From: Nemertoderma westbladi
Taxonomy: Eukaryota > Xenacoelomorpha > Nemertodermatida > Nemertodermatidae
Length of the DNA stretch: 64,000 bases
Assembly (NCBI GenBank): GCA_032718475.1
Contig: JAUCBJ010008737.1
Coordinates: 1-64,000, forward strand
Direction of reading: 5' to 3'
Below are positions 9,784 through 20,352 of this stretch, in pieces. Positions within the stretch are counted from its first letter, which is position 1. Each line of letters opens with the position of its first letter. The notes beneath the pieces are model-generated. The model was not told the DNA's origin. It ran no database searches and worked only from the letters and a program-made list of their open reading frames with translations. Both the position numbers and the translations under genes were made by a program.

Positions 9784-10559
9784 GAAATCAGTCAGTCGTA
9801 CTGAACCTTGGTCGTACCTGGGTCACTGTTAGAGAAAACACAACAACAATGGCCTCTGCATCTGCTCTACTAGGTCTAACAACTGGATGAAGGGCACCGT
9901 CGCCGCTAAATAAATGATTAATAAGATTCTGATTGGCTGTTGGTATCACTTCCGTTGCTAGTAAACAATTGCATAGAAAAGAAAGCAGTAAGTTTGTTAT
10001 TAAATTTAACATTTATATCGCCTCTTTCAGTATACTGCACACTGCTAAATTGTTATTACATGGAAAAAAAAGTATTATATTCCCCCTCCGATCCCGAGCG
10101 AGCGTAGTGCTGCGATGGCCAATTAATTGTCTCGGGTGATAAATTAAAATGTTCCTGTTTTCATGTACAGTATGGATAACACGTAAGTTCATTCGACAAA
10201 TTGTCTTTTCACCTCTATTTATTACCTATTTAGTACCTTCGCAGTTCTATTATCGCCGTTGATAGCGAGAACAGTACAGTACCGGTAACGGCCATTTGTC
10301 ATTTATCAACCAGTTTGCCACTTTGGTAATTAATCATTGAAGTTGTCAGCCCATCACCGGGCACCAGCCTCAGGTAGGTTTTAATTTAGTAGCGATGAAT
10401 TTCATTTTTCCAAACTTTCGTTTAGACACAAAGTTTGGCAAAGGTAGACCACAAAGATGGACTCCGCATTATCAGTACGTTTAGAGGGTAGCAGTAAAAT
10501 GTCGACTTTCCATCGTTTACTACACTGTATCTGTTAGGATTTCCGCTCACGGCTTAGTT
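9784..10559. other. Intergenic sequence, no recognised gene
   Basis: Only short unsupported frames are present. ACCGGTA-type motifs recur at about 9758, 10278 and elsewhere. A GTACCG-rich simple repeat begins near 10560, and the following BEL element is inserted in it. Confidence 0.5.
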
Positions 10560-10589
10560 CGGCAGTACCGCGGTAGTACCGGCAGTACC

Positions 10590-11163
10590 TGTTAGCGAAT
10601 TCAATTCCGCTAACCACCCCATACAGTTGGCCAAGCAGGGCCTTTAAGAAATATTGGGAGTACGAGGTTGATTGCCAATCAACCTCGTATCACCCCAATA
10701 AACGGGGACGACAGGCCCCAAAGGAACACGCACAATGGGGGTTAGAGGTTATACCTCTGGGAGGGAGAGAATGACAGTAGCGGGGGGGGGGGGGGGGGGG
10801 GACACTCCCAGAGAGATGGGGGGGGGCGAGAATTAGGGTATTAGCCAATGGGGGGCAGGCATCCGCTGAGTAATATGGCCAAACCAGTGCAGTATATTAC
10901 CCTTTCATTCATTTACTTAGTTAGTCAGTTCAGTTAGGGCGGAACGGTAACTCTTATTACCGTCCACTGCCACCACCATCATTCAACTATTTACCGGTAT
11001 ACTATCCATTGACATTCAATCAACTGTGCTTATACTTATTTGATTATTATATTCTATATTCATACATACCGATCAACAACCCCAGAACTCTTTTCACACA
11101 CACACGGCGGGGATGCGTAAATAAGATAACCGGGATAAATCGGGATTCTCGGATCCCGTCACA
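10590..11163 (+). repeat. BEL 5' LTR
   Basis: 574 bp starting TGTTAGCGAATTC and ending GGATCCCGTCACA. By eye it differs from the 3' LTR by about 14 substitutions, a 9-bp indel and poly-G length. It contains a perfect hairpin at 10661-10689 and a poly-G tract near 10781. Sequence after the LTR (GTAATAAGATCC) does not match the usual TGG-type primer site. Confidence 0.92.
10661..10689 (+). promoter_or_regulatory. LTR hairpin, covarying between copies
   Basis: A 13-bp perfect stem TACGAGGTTGATT closes a 3-nt loop with its complement. The same hairpin is in the 3' LTR (28140-28168). In the diverged inverted BEL LTR (52473-52503) the stem is TACGAGATTAG with its complement, so two base pairs changed on both arms. 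This implies selection on the paired structure; its function is unknown. Confidence 0.6.
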
Positions 11164-11242
11164 GTAATAAGATCCTAGCAGCTGCCCTAAAAGTAATAGA
11201 AACTGACAGTCACCAGCCACCGATCAACAAGTAAAGATAAAG

Positions 11243-12106
11243 ATGAGTCGAGAAGGAGAGACGACACCGCCGCGGACCCCGGACGACAATAACCTAACGA
11301 TCCACGAGGCCGCGACGCGACGGTATCAACCTACGACGCCAGGTTCGTCGACGATAGACGATCCGGCAATCCAAGCGGAGGGGGGCCGTGTACAACGAGG
11401 TACGAGCGAGTGGAGAGAAGGGAGAGAGGAGTCGACACACGGCGGCGGTCGACGTACCGATGTCGCCGGCCAGCCACAGGCCGAGGGCGACGGACAGACC
11501 ACCGGAACGGCGACGGTGGAGCCATCGGTACGACACCGAACACGGAGAGAAAGAGGGGACGTCGGCGACGAGGACGTCGGGGTCAGCGACCGGCTCCGAC
11601 GAACCTACAACGCGTCCCGAAAGCAACTGAGGGAAGCCAAAGGAGGGGCCAAGATAGATGAGGTAAAGCTAGAGAAGCGGCTAGGTGAGTCGAATAAACA
11701 TTTTGATTATTTAGTACACTTTGGGCAGGGAGAACTGGCCAACGAGAGAGCGAGAGGGGTCGCCACCGAACTGTTTGAACTGTGGGAATGTAGGGGTATG
11801 GAACCTGGTGTAGTGTACATAGGGCCATACTTAGTCGATGCCCGGGGAATTAAGTTGGTGGGTTGGAGAGGACCGCAGGAGGGCGAATCCGAAGTTAACC
11901 CCGAGGATTCGGTCTCGTCGGTCGGCGAAAGTTCCAGGAAGCGGGGGAAAGTTAGTAGGACGGGAAGGCGACGGGAGTCCGTCGCCTTTGGACACATGGA
12001 TAATATGCATGCCCGGCTAAGGGGGCTTATGCAATATCAGACCAAACAGAAACGCCGACTGGAACTGGCGCAGATGGGATTGTCAGAGCGAGGCTGGCTC
12101 AGGTAG
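11243..12106 (+). CDS. BEL gag N-terminal region
   Basis: A 287-residue charged, low-complexity frame starting MSREGETTPPRTPDD, 79 bp after the 5' LTR. It is clearly homologous to the frames at 51384-51944 and 50624-50842 in the inverted copy (shared TIHEAATRRY near the start, LRGLMQYQ near the end). The inverted copy has an extra Glu/Arg-rich coiled-coil segment (50950-51200) that is missing here, so this copy carries an internal deletion near 11985. No catalytic motif is visible. The frame ends just before a poly-G tract and the LINE insertion. It is probably the leading part of gag, or a separate leader protein; I cannot tell which. Confidence 0.6.
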   Translation: MSREGETTPPRTPDDNNLTIHEAATRRYQPTTPGSSTIDDPAIQAEGGRVQRGTSEWREGREESTHGGGRRTDVAGQPQAEGDGQTTGTATVEPSVRHRTRRERGDVGDEDVGVSDRLRRTYNASRKQLREAKGGAKIDEVKLEKRLGESNKHFDYLVHFGQGELANERARGVATELFELWECRGMEPGVVYIGPYLVDARGIKLVGWRGPQEGESEVNPEDSVSSVGESSRKRGKVSRTGRRRESVAFGHMDNMHARLRGLMQYQTKQKRRLELAQMGLSERGWLR

Positions 12107-12229
12107 TATTTACGAGGAGCCAGAAGTTAGGAAAACATTTATTAATACCCCACTTACAGGGACCGGACGACAGACCCGGGACTGGTGTAACCGTACGGGC
12201 TGGGGGGGGGGGGGGGGGTAATATATATT

Positions 12230-13826
12230 TTAATTAACAAGCCAGGGAAGCGGCACTTAAACAACAACTGTGCAGTAAAAGGTTAAAATATAGACAAATA
12301 AATAATTATGTAAAAAGTATTAAAAAGCACGAAAATTCCTTGGTTACGTTACAACTGAGGATTGATCTTGGTTGCTAACTCAGTAAGACTGCGCGAATTT
12401 CCTGGACAATCCAGCAAGTGTAGAAGAGGAGCCGCTCCACCGCACAACTTGCAACGGCAATCTGGGGAAATATCGTGGAAAACATTAGATTGGCAGACCA
12501 GATGGTGAAAGCCGTGAATCGAGAAGCGTGCGATTACGTGTCTGGATTCAGATCTTGGCTCGGTCAAGTTCCTGTTTATAAATCCAGGGGCAGTCCAGAA
12601 ATCCGAGTTGATCTCTCTGTGTTTTTCTTCGATTGTGCCGATGTATTTTTTGAATTCATCGGTCGCAGGAAAATTGCTATTCGACTGTAGTTCTTTGGCC
12701 AAATGGGTTTCCTGGCACAGAGCGAAGACCAACCGATTTTTCGAGCTCTTGTGGACGCCTAAAACTCGTTTTAAGAATGCTGCCTTAATTATGTCAATCA
12801 TTGTAAAATTTGCCACTGTTAATTGGGGCCAAATAGCGAGTAAACTGTATGAAATAATAGGTAGAATTTTAATGTTAAAAAGCTTTATGGCTGTCGAAAG
12901 AGATAACAATCGTGGGTTCTTTATGGAATGAGTTACTGCTAGAGATTTAGTGGATACCTTAAGGATGTGGTGGGAAAATGAAAGAGTAGGTTGAAAAACA
13001 ACGCCTAGGTAGGTGTAAGAGTTTGTGATTTTGATGGGGTTGCCGTTGTAATTGAATGAATCTAATTTACTAAGCCGACCTCCGCAGCGAAATTTCATTA
13101 TTTCGGTCTTCCGGAGGTTCACCTGAAGTCCATTATTAGATGACCATTCCGCAATGGCGTCTAGAGCCGCCTGCAGCCCCTCTCTGGTGTCACTAATGAC
13201 AAGAAGATCGTCCGCAAACAGGAATATTATTACTGCCGAGGCTGCTTGTTTGATTACAATAATAAGGTCCCAGATGTAGAGTATAAAGAGGAAGGGACTA
13301 AGCGGATCACCTTGGGCAAGGCCCCTTATCTGGTGTATTAACTTCGATTTCCTGAGCCCATCAAAGACTTGTATATAGTTGGTTGTTAGATTAGCATTGA
13401 TCAAGTTGAGTAGACATCCAGTTACTTTGAAGGTATGTTCGAGTTTGAACAGTAAGCGAGCCCTCGGGATGCTATCGAAGGCCTTCTTGAAATCCACGAA
13501 AGCCACAAAGGTTGGTTTTTTTTGGGTAAGCCAGATTCCCTTGAATGTGAGCGATAAACTGGGTCAACGGTTGCATGGTCTAACGCCCTGGCATAAAGCC
13601 GAACTGATGTTTCGGAATCTTATCCTGCAGGAATTCTCGAAGTCTTCGTTGTACCAGAGAGGTGAGGAGTTTGTATGGATTGGAAAGTAAAGCAATACCT
13701 CGAAATGAGTTTGCATCAAATAAGGAGCCAATTCCTTTGTACAACACTTTCATAATTCCGGTTTTCCATGAAGAAACTAGGTTTCCTGTGAACCAACAAA
13801 GGTTAAATAATAAAATAAAAATAATA
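12230..13826 (-). pseudogene. Non-LTR retrotransposon RT fragment nested in BEL gag
   Basis: Read on the minus strand, the frame around 13580-13800 gives the RT fingers (FRGIALLSNPYKLL, HQFGFMPGR). After a frameshift, 12349-13506 gives the palm and thumb: FVDFKKAFDSIPR, GLAQGDPLSPFLF, FADD as the catalytic box, and SYTYLGVVF. The C-terminus has a CX2C...HX4C finger (CRCKLCGG...HLLDC). The endonuclease part is absent, so the copy is 5' truncated at about 13826. The gag sequence of the related inverted BEL copy resumes on both sides, which shows this is an insertion. The clade is not certain; it resembles I/Nimb- or R1-type elements. Confidence 0.75.
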
Positions 13827-13830
13827 AGTG

Positions 13831-15100
13831 GGGGGGGGGGGGGGGGGGGGGCTACAGGAGCCCCACAACGAGAGATTAGCGGCGAGAGGGGGGGGGGGGG
13901 GGGGGGGGGGGCAAAGAGTGTCCCACAAGCGTCGGCGGATAGTGCGCGGGGCAAATTAGGTGAACCGCAGCACCCGGCGATGGAGAATAGTAGGGGGATT
14001 ACGAGTATCCCCAGCGGCGTGCGATCGAGCAGAGAGAGGCAGGTTGACGTCGCGAGAGGGCGAGCGACGAGACGTCAAGCCCAATCAGAAGAGGGAAGAA
14101 GAACAGTGGAGTTTAACCGGGAGGTCAACGAGAGATCTCATGACCGGGGATACTGCACTACAGAGAGAAGAAGGGAAGAGAGAAGAAGAAGTGTCGTCGC
14201 GAACGACAGGAAAGCGAGGACGGATAGCGAGCCGTCGGTAGTAGAGATGGAGACGGAGAGTCAGTGGGGTCGAACTCCGGGAGATTGCCGTCGCCCCGGG
14301 GAGACGCGACCAGACGAGGCGTACTACGCGCAGAGAGAGGGGTACAGGATGTACCGGCACAAGGACGAGAGCAGTAGATGGGATCGAAGAGAAACTTCCC
14401 GACGGGATATACCTGCCGATCGAGAATAGGTAGCAACGGGGAGGATTATTCGAGAATGTTAAACTTTGATCCTGAGCGGCACATACAGACTGCAGGACAT
14501 ACTGTAGGCCTTACTGCACATACCATAGGCCATGCTGGGAGAGATAATGTAGGTGATAGGATAGCGCGGACGACGGGATTAAACCCGGAAGTCGCAGAGT
14601 ACATACCGGCAGGTAGGCCAGAAGTGGATAGGCCTATACTGGTACCAGCACAGCAGTATGACTACAGCATGCAAGGACATAACATATATCCAGGGGAGGG
14701 GAGAGTTATTGCGGATAGGTTCATGGGCCCCAATATATTAACATCAACCCCAGTATCAAACATACCGGTGGGGGGGGGGGGGGGGCAGGGTGACATTCCC
14801 CCATCACAATATCAACAGTATACCCCAATAGGAACAAGATTAAACCCGGAAGTCGCGGAGTACATACCGGCAGGTAGGCCAGAAGTGGATAGGCCTATAC
14901 TGGTACCAGCACAGCAGTATGACTACAGCATGCAAGGACATAACATATATCCAGGGGAGGGGAGAGTTATTGCAGATAGGTGCATGGGCCCCAATATATT
15001 AACATCAACCCCAGTATCAAACATACCGGTGGGGGGGGGGGGGGGGGGCAGGGTGACATTCCCCCATCACAATATCAACAGTATACCTCAATAGGAACAA
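13831..15100 (+). pseudogene. BEL gag middle region with poly-G tracts and a 261-bp duplication
   Basis: Open stretches at 13662-14429, 14378-15094 and the start of 14980-16080 encode Arg/Glu-rich, then Pro/Gly/Tyr-rich sequence homologous to 48805-50066 in the inverted copy. Frames change at or near runs of 16-20 G (about 13831, 13892, 14769, 15031). A 261-bp unit starting TTAAACCCGGAAG is tandemly duplicated (14579 and 14840), and each copy contains a G run. The inverted copy has this unit once. Whether the frame breaks are decay, homopolymer assembly error or genuine slippage is open. Confidence 0.6.
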
Positions 15101-16080
15101 GAACATCGAACCCCTTGGACGAGAATAGATCGTGCGACACCGAAATATGGAGGGGGCCGCTACCCCCAATGATATACCCAAGCCAAAAGAAAACAGCAGA
15201 TAGGACGGGCAGACCGCACCCTACAGGAGAATCTATACAACATCCATCGAACACATTGGAAGCACAAGCCATGGGAATGGCCACATTAATCGATGCATTA
15301 AAAACTAGGATCGAGTTACCACCCGTGGAACCATTCAAATTCGATGGAAGTAGGCCGGAAGAATACCTGCAGTTTCGGCGCATGTATAGTAACGAAATAC
15401 TGACGAAAAACCTGACGCAAGCGGAGTGCCTAAAATATCTACAAGTATATACAGGAGGCCCAGCATACGACATCGTGAGGCAATACCAGGGCATCGAGGG
15501 TGGCTTCACGACGGCATGGCGGGCACTAGACAGGGAGTACGGGCACCCGGCCAAGATCATCCGGCAGACCCTGAGGGGTATAACATCGGGTGGTCTACAG
15601 GATAACCCCGTTAGCATAAAGACATTCGCTAACAAAGTCGAGAAAGCGCTAATCGTGCTAAAGACACTGGACGCACCATACGAACTCAATGCGTCTAACA
15701 ACATCACCACGATAGCGCAGGCACTGCCGATGTGGTTGAGCAACAAGTGGAGGAAGATTGCCTTCTCCACTCGAGACAGGAAGGGTGCGGAACCGGGTTT
15801 AGAAGAAATGTCGAGCTTCTTAAACTATGAAGCCGAACTAATAACAGACCCAGTCTATAGTGAGGATAGCCTGGGAAAGGGACCAAAGACCGAATACCAC
15901 AGGCCGAAACCAGAACATAACAAGGCGAACGCATTGCCAAAGCTCAGACAATCACTGCCGTACGCGGCGATGCAGGGGACTGCTAGTCCACATGTAGCTG
16001 GGGGTAAGACCACATCATGGAGCGGACAGGGAAAAATAACAACACAAATAAACATAACCCCAGCACGCCCAGTAGGCTGA
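14980..16080 (+). CDS. BEL gag capsid region (DUF1759)
   Basis: This 366-residue frame holds the core of BEL gag. Residues about 110-260 match the DUF1759 pattern: PVEPFKFDGSRPEEYLQF, MYSNEILTKNLTQAECLKYL, then WRALDREYGHPAKI. Known: DUF1759 is the capsid-like gag region of BEL/Pao polyproteins. It ends at a TGA inside a 64-nt overlap with the pol frame. A heptamer GGGAAAA at 16029-16035 sits in phase for a -1 shift into pol. A closely similar block is at 48397-48830 on the minus strand. Confidence 0.8.
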   Translation: MHGPQYININPSIKHTGGGGGGGQGDIPPSQYQQYTSIGTRTSNPLDENRSCDTEIWRGPLPPMIYPSQKKTADRTGRPHPTGESIQHPSNTLEAQAMGMATLIDALKTRIELPPVEPFKFDGSRPEEYLQFRRMYSNEILTKNLTQAECLKYLQVYTGGPAYDIVRQYQGIEGGFTTAWRALDREYGHPAKIIRQTLRGITSGGLQDNPVSIKTFANKVEKALIVLKTLDAPYELNASNNITTIAQALPMWLSNKWRKIAFSTRDRKGAEPGLEEMSSFLNYEAELITDPVYSEDSLGKGPKTEYHRPKPEHNKANALPKLRQSLPYAAMQGTASPHVAGGKTTSWSGQGKITTQINITPARPVG

Positions 16081-18065
16081 ACCCAAGCAATAAGAACAGT
16101 AGGGACTTTGGTACGAAAGCAAGTGCGATATGCAGCGCACTGTATAAGGACGGCCACAACCCAAAGAACAAATGCCAATTACATACAAATGCACTTCATC
16201 AGACCATGAACTGCAGGTATTGGCAAGCGCTACCCAGGGAAGATCAGGTAGAATACGCGAGGAGAAATGAAATTTGTTCTCGATGTGTGATGAGTGGACA
16301 CAAAGCTAGCCAATGCAAGGAAACACCAATCAAATTCGGTCAAAGTAAAGGGCAGACGATGGTGACAAGCACCGTAGGGGCGAAGAAGAGAGGAATGGTA
16401 CTACTAGGGGTAGTACCAGTAAGGATAATCGGGGAAGGCAATCGATCAGTAACCACACTGATGCTGGTCGACAGTGGAGCAGCCTTCACCTTAGTTGAGA
16501 ATTGGGTGGCCGAAGAGATAGGATTGAGAACGAGGCCAAGTAGAACGGCGGTAACAACCATCTCCAGCAAGGATGAGGTACTGGAGATGAGGACCGGACG
16601 GTGCGGGATAGCAGCGATAGCACCGGGATGCGACTATGGGGCGACCATCGACCCTATCCAGGTGATAGAGTTGATAAATATCAACGCCAGGCGACCAACG
16701 AACATTGAGCTCGAACAATATAAATTCCTGGACAATATCGACTTCTCAATCCAAGAGGTGGACGTTAGGAAGGTATCCATCACAGTAGGAATGGACTGCC
16801 CGACGGCCCACGAGAGAATGCAAACGGTCTTCGGCGAAGACAGGCAGTGTGACCCGGTGGCGATTTTAACACCATTCGGGTGGACGCTGAGCGGCCCAAT
16901 TAAAACCAAGATACCGTTTAGGATGTCGGAGACATCAGGGTGCATGTTTGCAGGAACTATGCGAGAGATGGGAGATGAGGGAGCGGAGGAGCAGCTCAGG
17001 AGACTGCTCAGGCAGGATTTTGAGGGATTGAAAGAGACCGGGGTCGGAACCTCGGTAGAAGATAAGCAGGCTTTACAGAGCGTAAAGGAATCGATGACAT
17101 GCAATGAGGGGCGGTACACCATAGGGATGGTATGGAAACTACCGAAGCTACCGCTACCCGATAATAAAGGAATGGTACTCACAAGGCTTCGTAAGTTGAA
17201 GCAAACGCTAAAACGGAGCCCCGAAAAGAATGAGTACATTCATAAGACGATTAGGAAGTATGTCGAGAAAGGATGGGCCGTAGAGTTACCGGTCGACGAA
17301 CCAAACATGGACAGGACCTATTACCTGCCACTCCACTTGGCTCTAGATCCGAAGAAGGGTAAACTGCAGATGGTAGTTGACGCGTCGGCCAAGACCGACG
17401 GCAAATGCATAAACGATTATCTGTTGGAGGGTCCCAATATCTATAACTCAGGGATCGAGGTCCTACTCAGATTCAGGAACGGAAAACACGCCTTCACCTG
17501 CGACATAGAAGGCATGTTCAACCAAGCCCGTGTAACGGAAGAGGATAGCGACAGTCAGCGCTTCCTATGGTACGACGGCGACGAGGAACCGTCGACCATA
17601 CAAATACATACATATAAGATGGTAGTACAGAATATGGGAGCCAAATTTACGACCACTGTGGCCATAAGAGACACGGTAAAAGGGAAGGAAGACAAATATA
17701 GCGCCAAAGCCGTCGATATGATTCGACGCGGCTTCTATGTAGACGACGGGATGGAGTCTGGAAATACGGTTAAGGAACTACTGGATACGGGGCGCGAGGT
17801 TCGCGACATCCTAAAAGGATCCGGGTTTAACCTAACCAAGTTCCAATCCAGCTCGCAAGAGTTCATGAAAGCCATAGAGGACAGGAGGCCAGAGTCGACC
17901 ATGGATAATCCAACGACAGCCAAGGGACAGGACATGGAGAACAAAAGGGTAGAGTCCCAACAGAAGGCACTAGGGATCTTGTGGAACCGAGAGACAGACG
18001 AGTTGAAGTACCAGTTGAGGAGGGTGCGGACATCCACACAAAGAGGGGCTATGTGTCGTACATAG
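16017..18065 (+). CDS. BEL pol: zinc knuckle, protease, reverse transcriptase
   Basis: A 682-residue frame in the -1 register relative to gag. A zinc knuckle CSRCVMSGHKASQC lies at about residue 88. The retropepsin-like DUF1758 protease has LVDSGAAFTLV near 151, and GWTLSGPIK is the usual end of this BEL protease region. The RT follows with LPLHLALDPKKGKLQMVVDAS, GKHAFTCDIEGMF and the catalytic YVDD at about 573-576. This is the BEL/Pao order, with RT before integrase. ATG 16017 is probably not the native start; entry by -1 frameshift near 16029 is more likely. The frame ends by a 1-nt-type shift near 18030, where the RNase H region continues in another register (from 17981). Confidence 0.88.
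   Translation: MERTGKNNNTNKHNPSTPSRLNPSNKNSRDFGTKASAICSALYKDGHNPKNKCQLHTNALHQTMNCRYWQALPREDQVEYARRNEICSRCVMSGHKASQCKETPIKFGQSKGQTMVTSTVGAKKRGMVLLGVVPVRIIGEGNRSVTTLMLVDSGAAFTLVENWVAEEIGLRTRPSRTAVTTISSKDEVLEMRTGRCGIAAIAPGCDYGATIDPIQVIELININARRPTNIELEQYKFLDNIDFSIQEVDVRKVSITVGMDCPTAHERMQTVFGEDRQCDPVAILTPFGWTLSGPIKTKIPFRMSETSGCMFAGTMREMGDEGAEEQLRRLLRQDFEGLKETGVGTSVEDKQALQSVKESMTCNEGRYTIGMVWKLPKLPLPDNKGMVLTRLRKLKQTLKRSPEKNEYIHKTIRKYVEKGWAVELPVDEPNMDRTYYLPLHLALDPKKGKLQMVVDASAKTDGKCINDYLLEGPNIYNSGIEVLLRFRNGKHAFTCDIEGMFNQARVTEEDSDSQRFLWYDGDEEPSTIQIHTYKMVVQNMGAKFTTTVAIRDTVKGKEDKYSAKAVDMIRRGFYVDDGMESGNTVKELLDTGREVRDILKGSGFNLTKFQSSSQEFMKAIEDRRPESTMDNPTTAKGQDMENKRVESQQKALGILWNRETDELKYQLRRVRTSTQRGAMCRT
16029..16035 (+). 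promoter_or_regulatory. Candidate -1 ribosomal frameshift heptamer
   Basis: GGGAAAA fits X XXY YYZ in the gag phase (G GGA AAA). A -1 slip moves from the gag frame into the pol frame exactly within the gag/pol overlap 16017-16080. I could not fold downstream RNA for a pseudoknot. Confidence 0.5.
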
Positions 18066-20352
18066 CAAGGATATACGACCCCCTAGGCCTAGCATCCCCA
18101 CTACTAGTCACGGGGAAACAGATACTTAAGAAAGTATACAAACTAAAGGAAGAATGGGATACAGAGATCCCGGAAGAGATCAGCAAGCAGTGGTGCAAGT
18201 GGACAGAGAGTTTAGAGCAGATGGGAACATACAGCATGCCACGCCTGTATTTCCCGGATGGGGACATGACGAATCTGAATCTGCACATGTTCTCCGATGC
18301 GTCATTAGAGGCATACGGAGCGGCACTCTACTTAGTACAACGAGAGGGGGCTCACAAGCCCAGACTCCCATTCAGCAAAGCAAAGTCGACGCCGCCAGAT
18401 TCAGCATCAGTTCCAAAACTCGAGTTGACAGCTGCGAGGTTAGGGGTCAGGGCCACAGCCTACTTGATGGACGCTATTCCCAACATAGTGGAGACACACT
18501 ACTGGACGGACTCCATGGTAGTGCTTGGTTGGCTACATAACGAAAGGACGAGATACCCTATATTCGTCGCAAACAGGGTGGGTGAAATAATAGCAATGAC
18601 AGAGTTGGAAAGGTGGCACTACTGCCCAACGGACGAGAACCCAGCGGACTTGTTATCGAAGGGTGTAGCACGCCACACTTTCTTGAAGAAGGAAGTATTG
18701 TGGCAGCACGGGCCACAATTTCTAAACGATAAGACAGCCTGGCCGCCGATGAGAAAGGTGGACCCGGGCTCAGGAGAAGTAGCATTAGAGGAAGACGGAG
18801 GAGATTCAGAAGGTGAAGAGATATATAGTTAGATGGTGAGGGAGATAAGGGATGTGCAACCAAAGCCGGAATAACTGTGCGATAACCCGACGGACAAACT
18901 CCTTAGCTACAGCTCAAGTTGGTACAAGACCAAGAAGTTAGTGGCGTACTGGAGAGCCTTCGGGGATTTCCTCAAGGGAGTCGGCAAAGCCATAAAAAAT
19001 AAAACAACCATCGATCTGGAGGGAGCGGCCAAGGCCATCATCCGCTATGAACAGAGAAAGAATTACGGCGACGAGGTGGAACGCGTCGGTAAACAACAGC
19101 ATTTCCGACGGGACAGTGAGCTGATCGCGCTGTCGCCACAACTCAATGATGATGGAATCTTAGTAATGAACTCTAGGGTGTTGAACAACAACAGTATCAT
19201 CATTCCACCAAAGCCCATCATCATCCCTAATGGATCGCCGATAGTCCACCAGATCATCTGGGACTCCCACAAGTCGATATTGCACGGGGGCACCAACCGA
19301 ACCCTCACGGAGATACGAAGGACCTTTTGGGTCAAACAGTTAAGAAAGAAGGTAAAGACGGTAGTGGGGCAGTGCCAGGCCTGCCGACAAACGAAGAATG
19401 AGCGAGCCATACAGGAGATGGCGCCACTACCGGCCAGTAGGGAGAGACAGCACTACCCGCCATTCACGCACTGCGGTGTGGATATGTTCGGGCCGATAAA
19501 GATTAAGGTGATGCGGCACACGGAGAAGCGCTACGGCATTATCTTCGTATGTAACAACACGCGGGCGGTAGGGATAGAACTCGCCCAGGATGCAACAGCA
19601 TCGGCATTCATCAATGCCCTAGAAAGATTCAGAGACCGCAAAGGTGGGACAATCGCAGTAATATACTCCGACAACGGAACCAACTTTGTGGGGGCGGAGA
19701 ACGAGCTGGCGGATGCCTTGGACATCATGGAAGGGGAGGAAGTCAGGGCAGCCATGAGAAGACGACAGGTGAAGTGGGAGAGGAGGACGCGAGGACTCTA
19801 GGATGCGTCGAGAGACTCGTGGGTAGTTCCAAGCGTCTGATGACGAAGTTGATGAACACCCACATGGTAACAGAGGACGTACTGAGGACGGTACTAGCAA
19901 AGTGTGAGGGTATCATTAATAGCAGACCGCTATATCCAGAAAATGATGACCCAGAGTCATTAGATGTGCTGACGCCCAGTCACTTTCTAATGGAGAGGCC
20001 GGCGACCATCGACATGCGGGGTGTAGACCCGTACGATATACACTCCCGACAGAGTTGGAAAGTTGCCAAGGCGATAAGCGCAGAGTACTGGAGGAGGTGG
20101 GTCGAGGAATATCTACCCACACTTCATAGGAGAAGCAAGTGGAGAAATACAAATAGGGAGTTGAAGGAGGGTGATCTGGTGATCGTCATCAACAACCAAT
20201 GGCGATTGGCGAGAGTTGTGGGCACTTACTCCGATGAGGACGGAAGAGTCCGATCGGTGGTAAGGTGGATAGGTGGTAAGATAGGTGCAAAAGATAGGAA
20301 GACCTACAGAAGGGCTGTAGGGAAGTGTTGCCTCCTTGAGGGCGCACCGTAG
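17981..20352 (+). pseudogene. BEL pol: RNase H and integrase, broken
   Basis: 17981-18832 carries the Pao RNase H-like region (RGYVSYIARIYDPLGLASP, FSDASLEAYGAALY, KLELTAARLG, YWTDSMVVLGWL). The register continues through two stops, TAG 18830 and TAA 18872, into 18941-19801. That part has the integrase zinc finger (HKSILHGGTNRT ... CQACRQTK) and catalytic core (FTHCGVDMFGP, IYSDNGTNFVG). A shift in 19774-19801 leads to 19774-20352, where CVERLVGSSKR marks the catalytic Glu region and the end is DUF5641-like (LKEGDLVIVINNQW). Around the shift a few residues expected of BEL integrases are absent. At least two shifts and two stops make this non-functional. Confidence 0.85.

Noticed and set aside
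11294-11661. Several 60-110-codon frames on both strands over the BEL gag leader
   Set aside because: GC-rich, stop-poor sequence gives shadow frames. Only 11243-12106 is supported by homology to the inverted copy.
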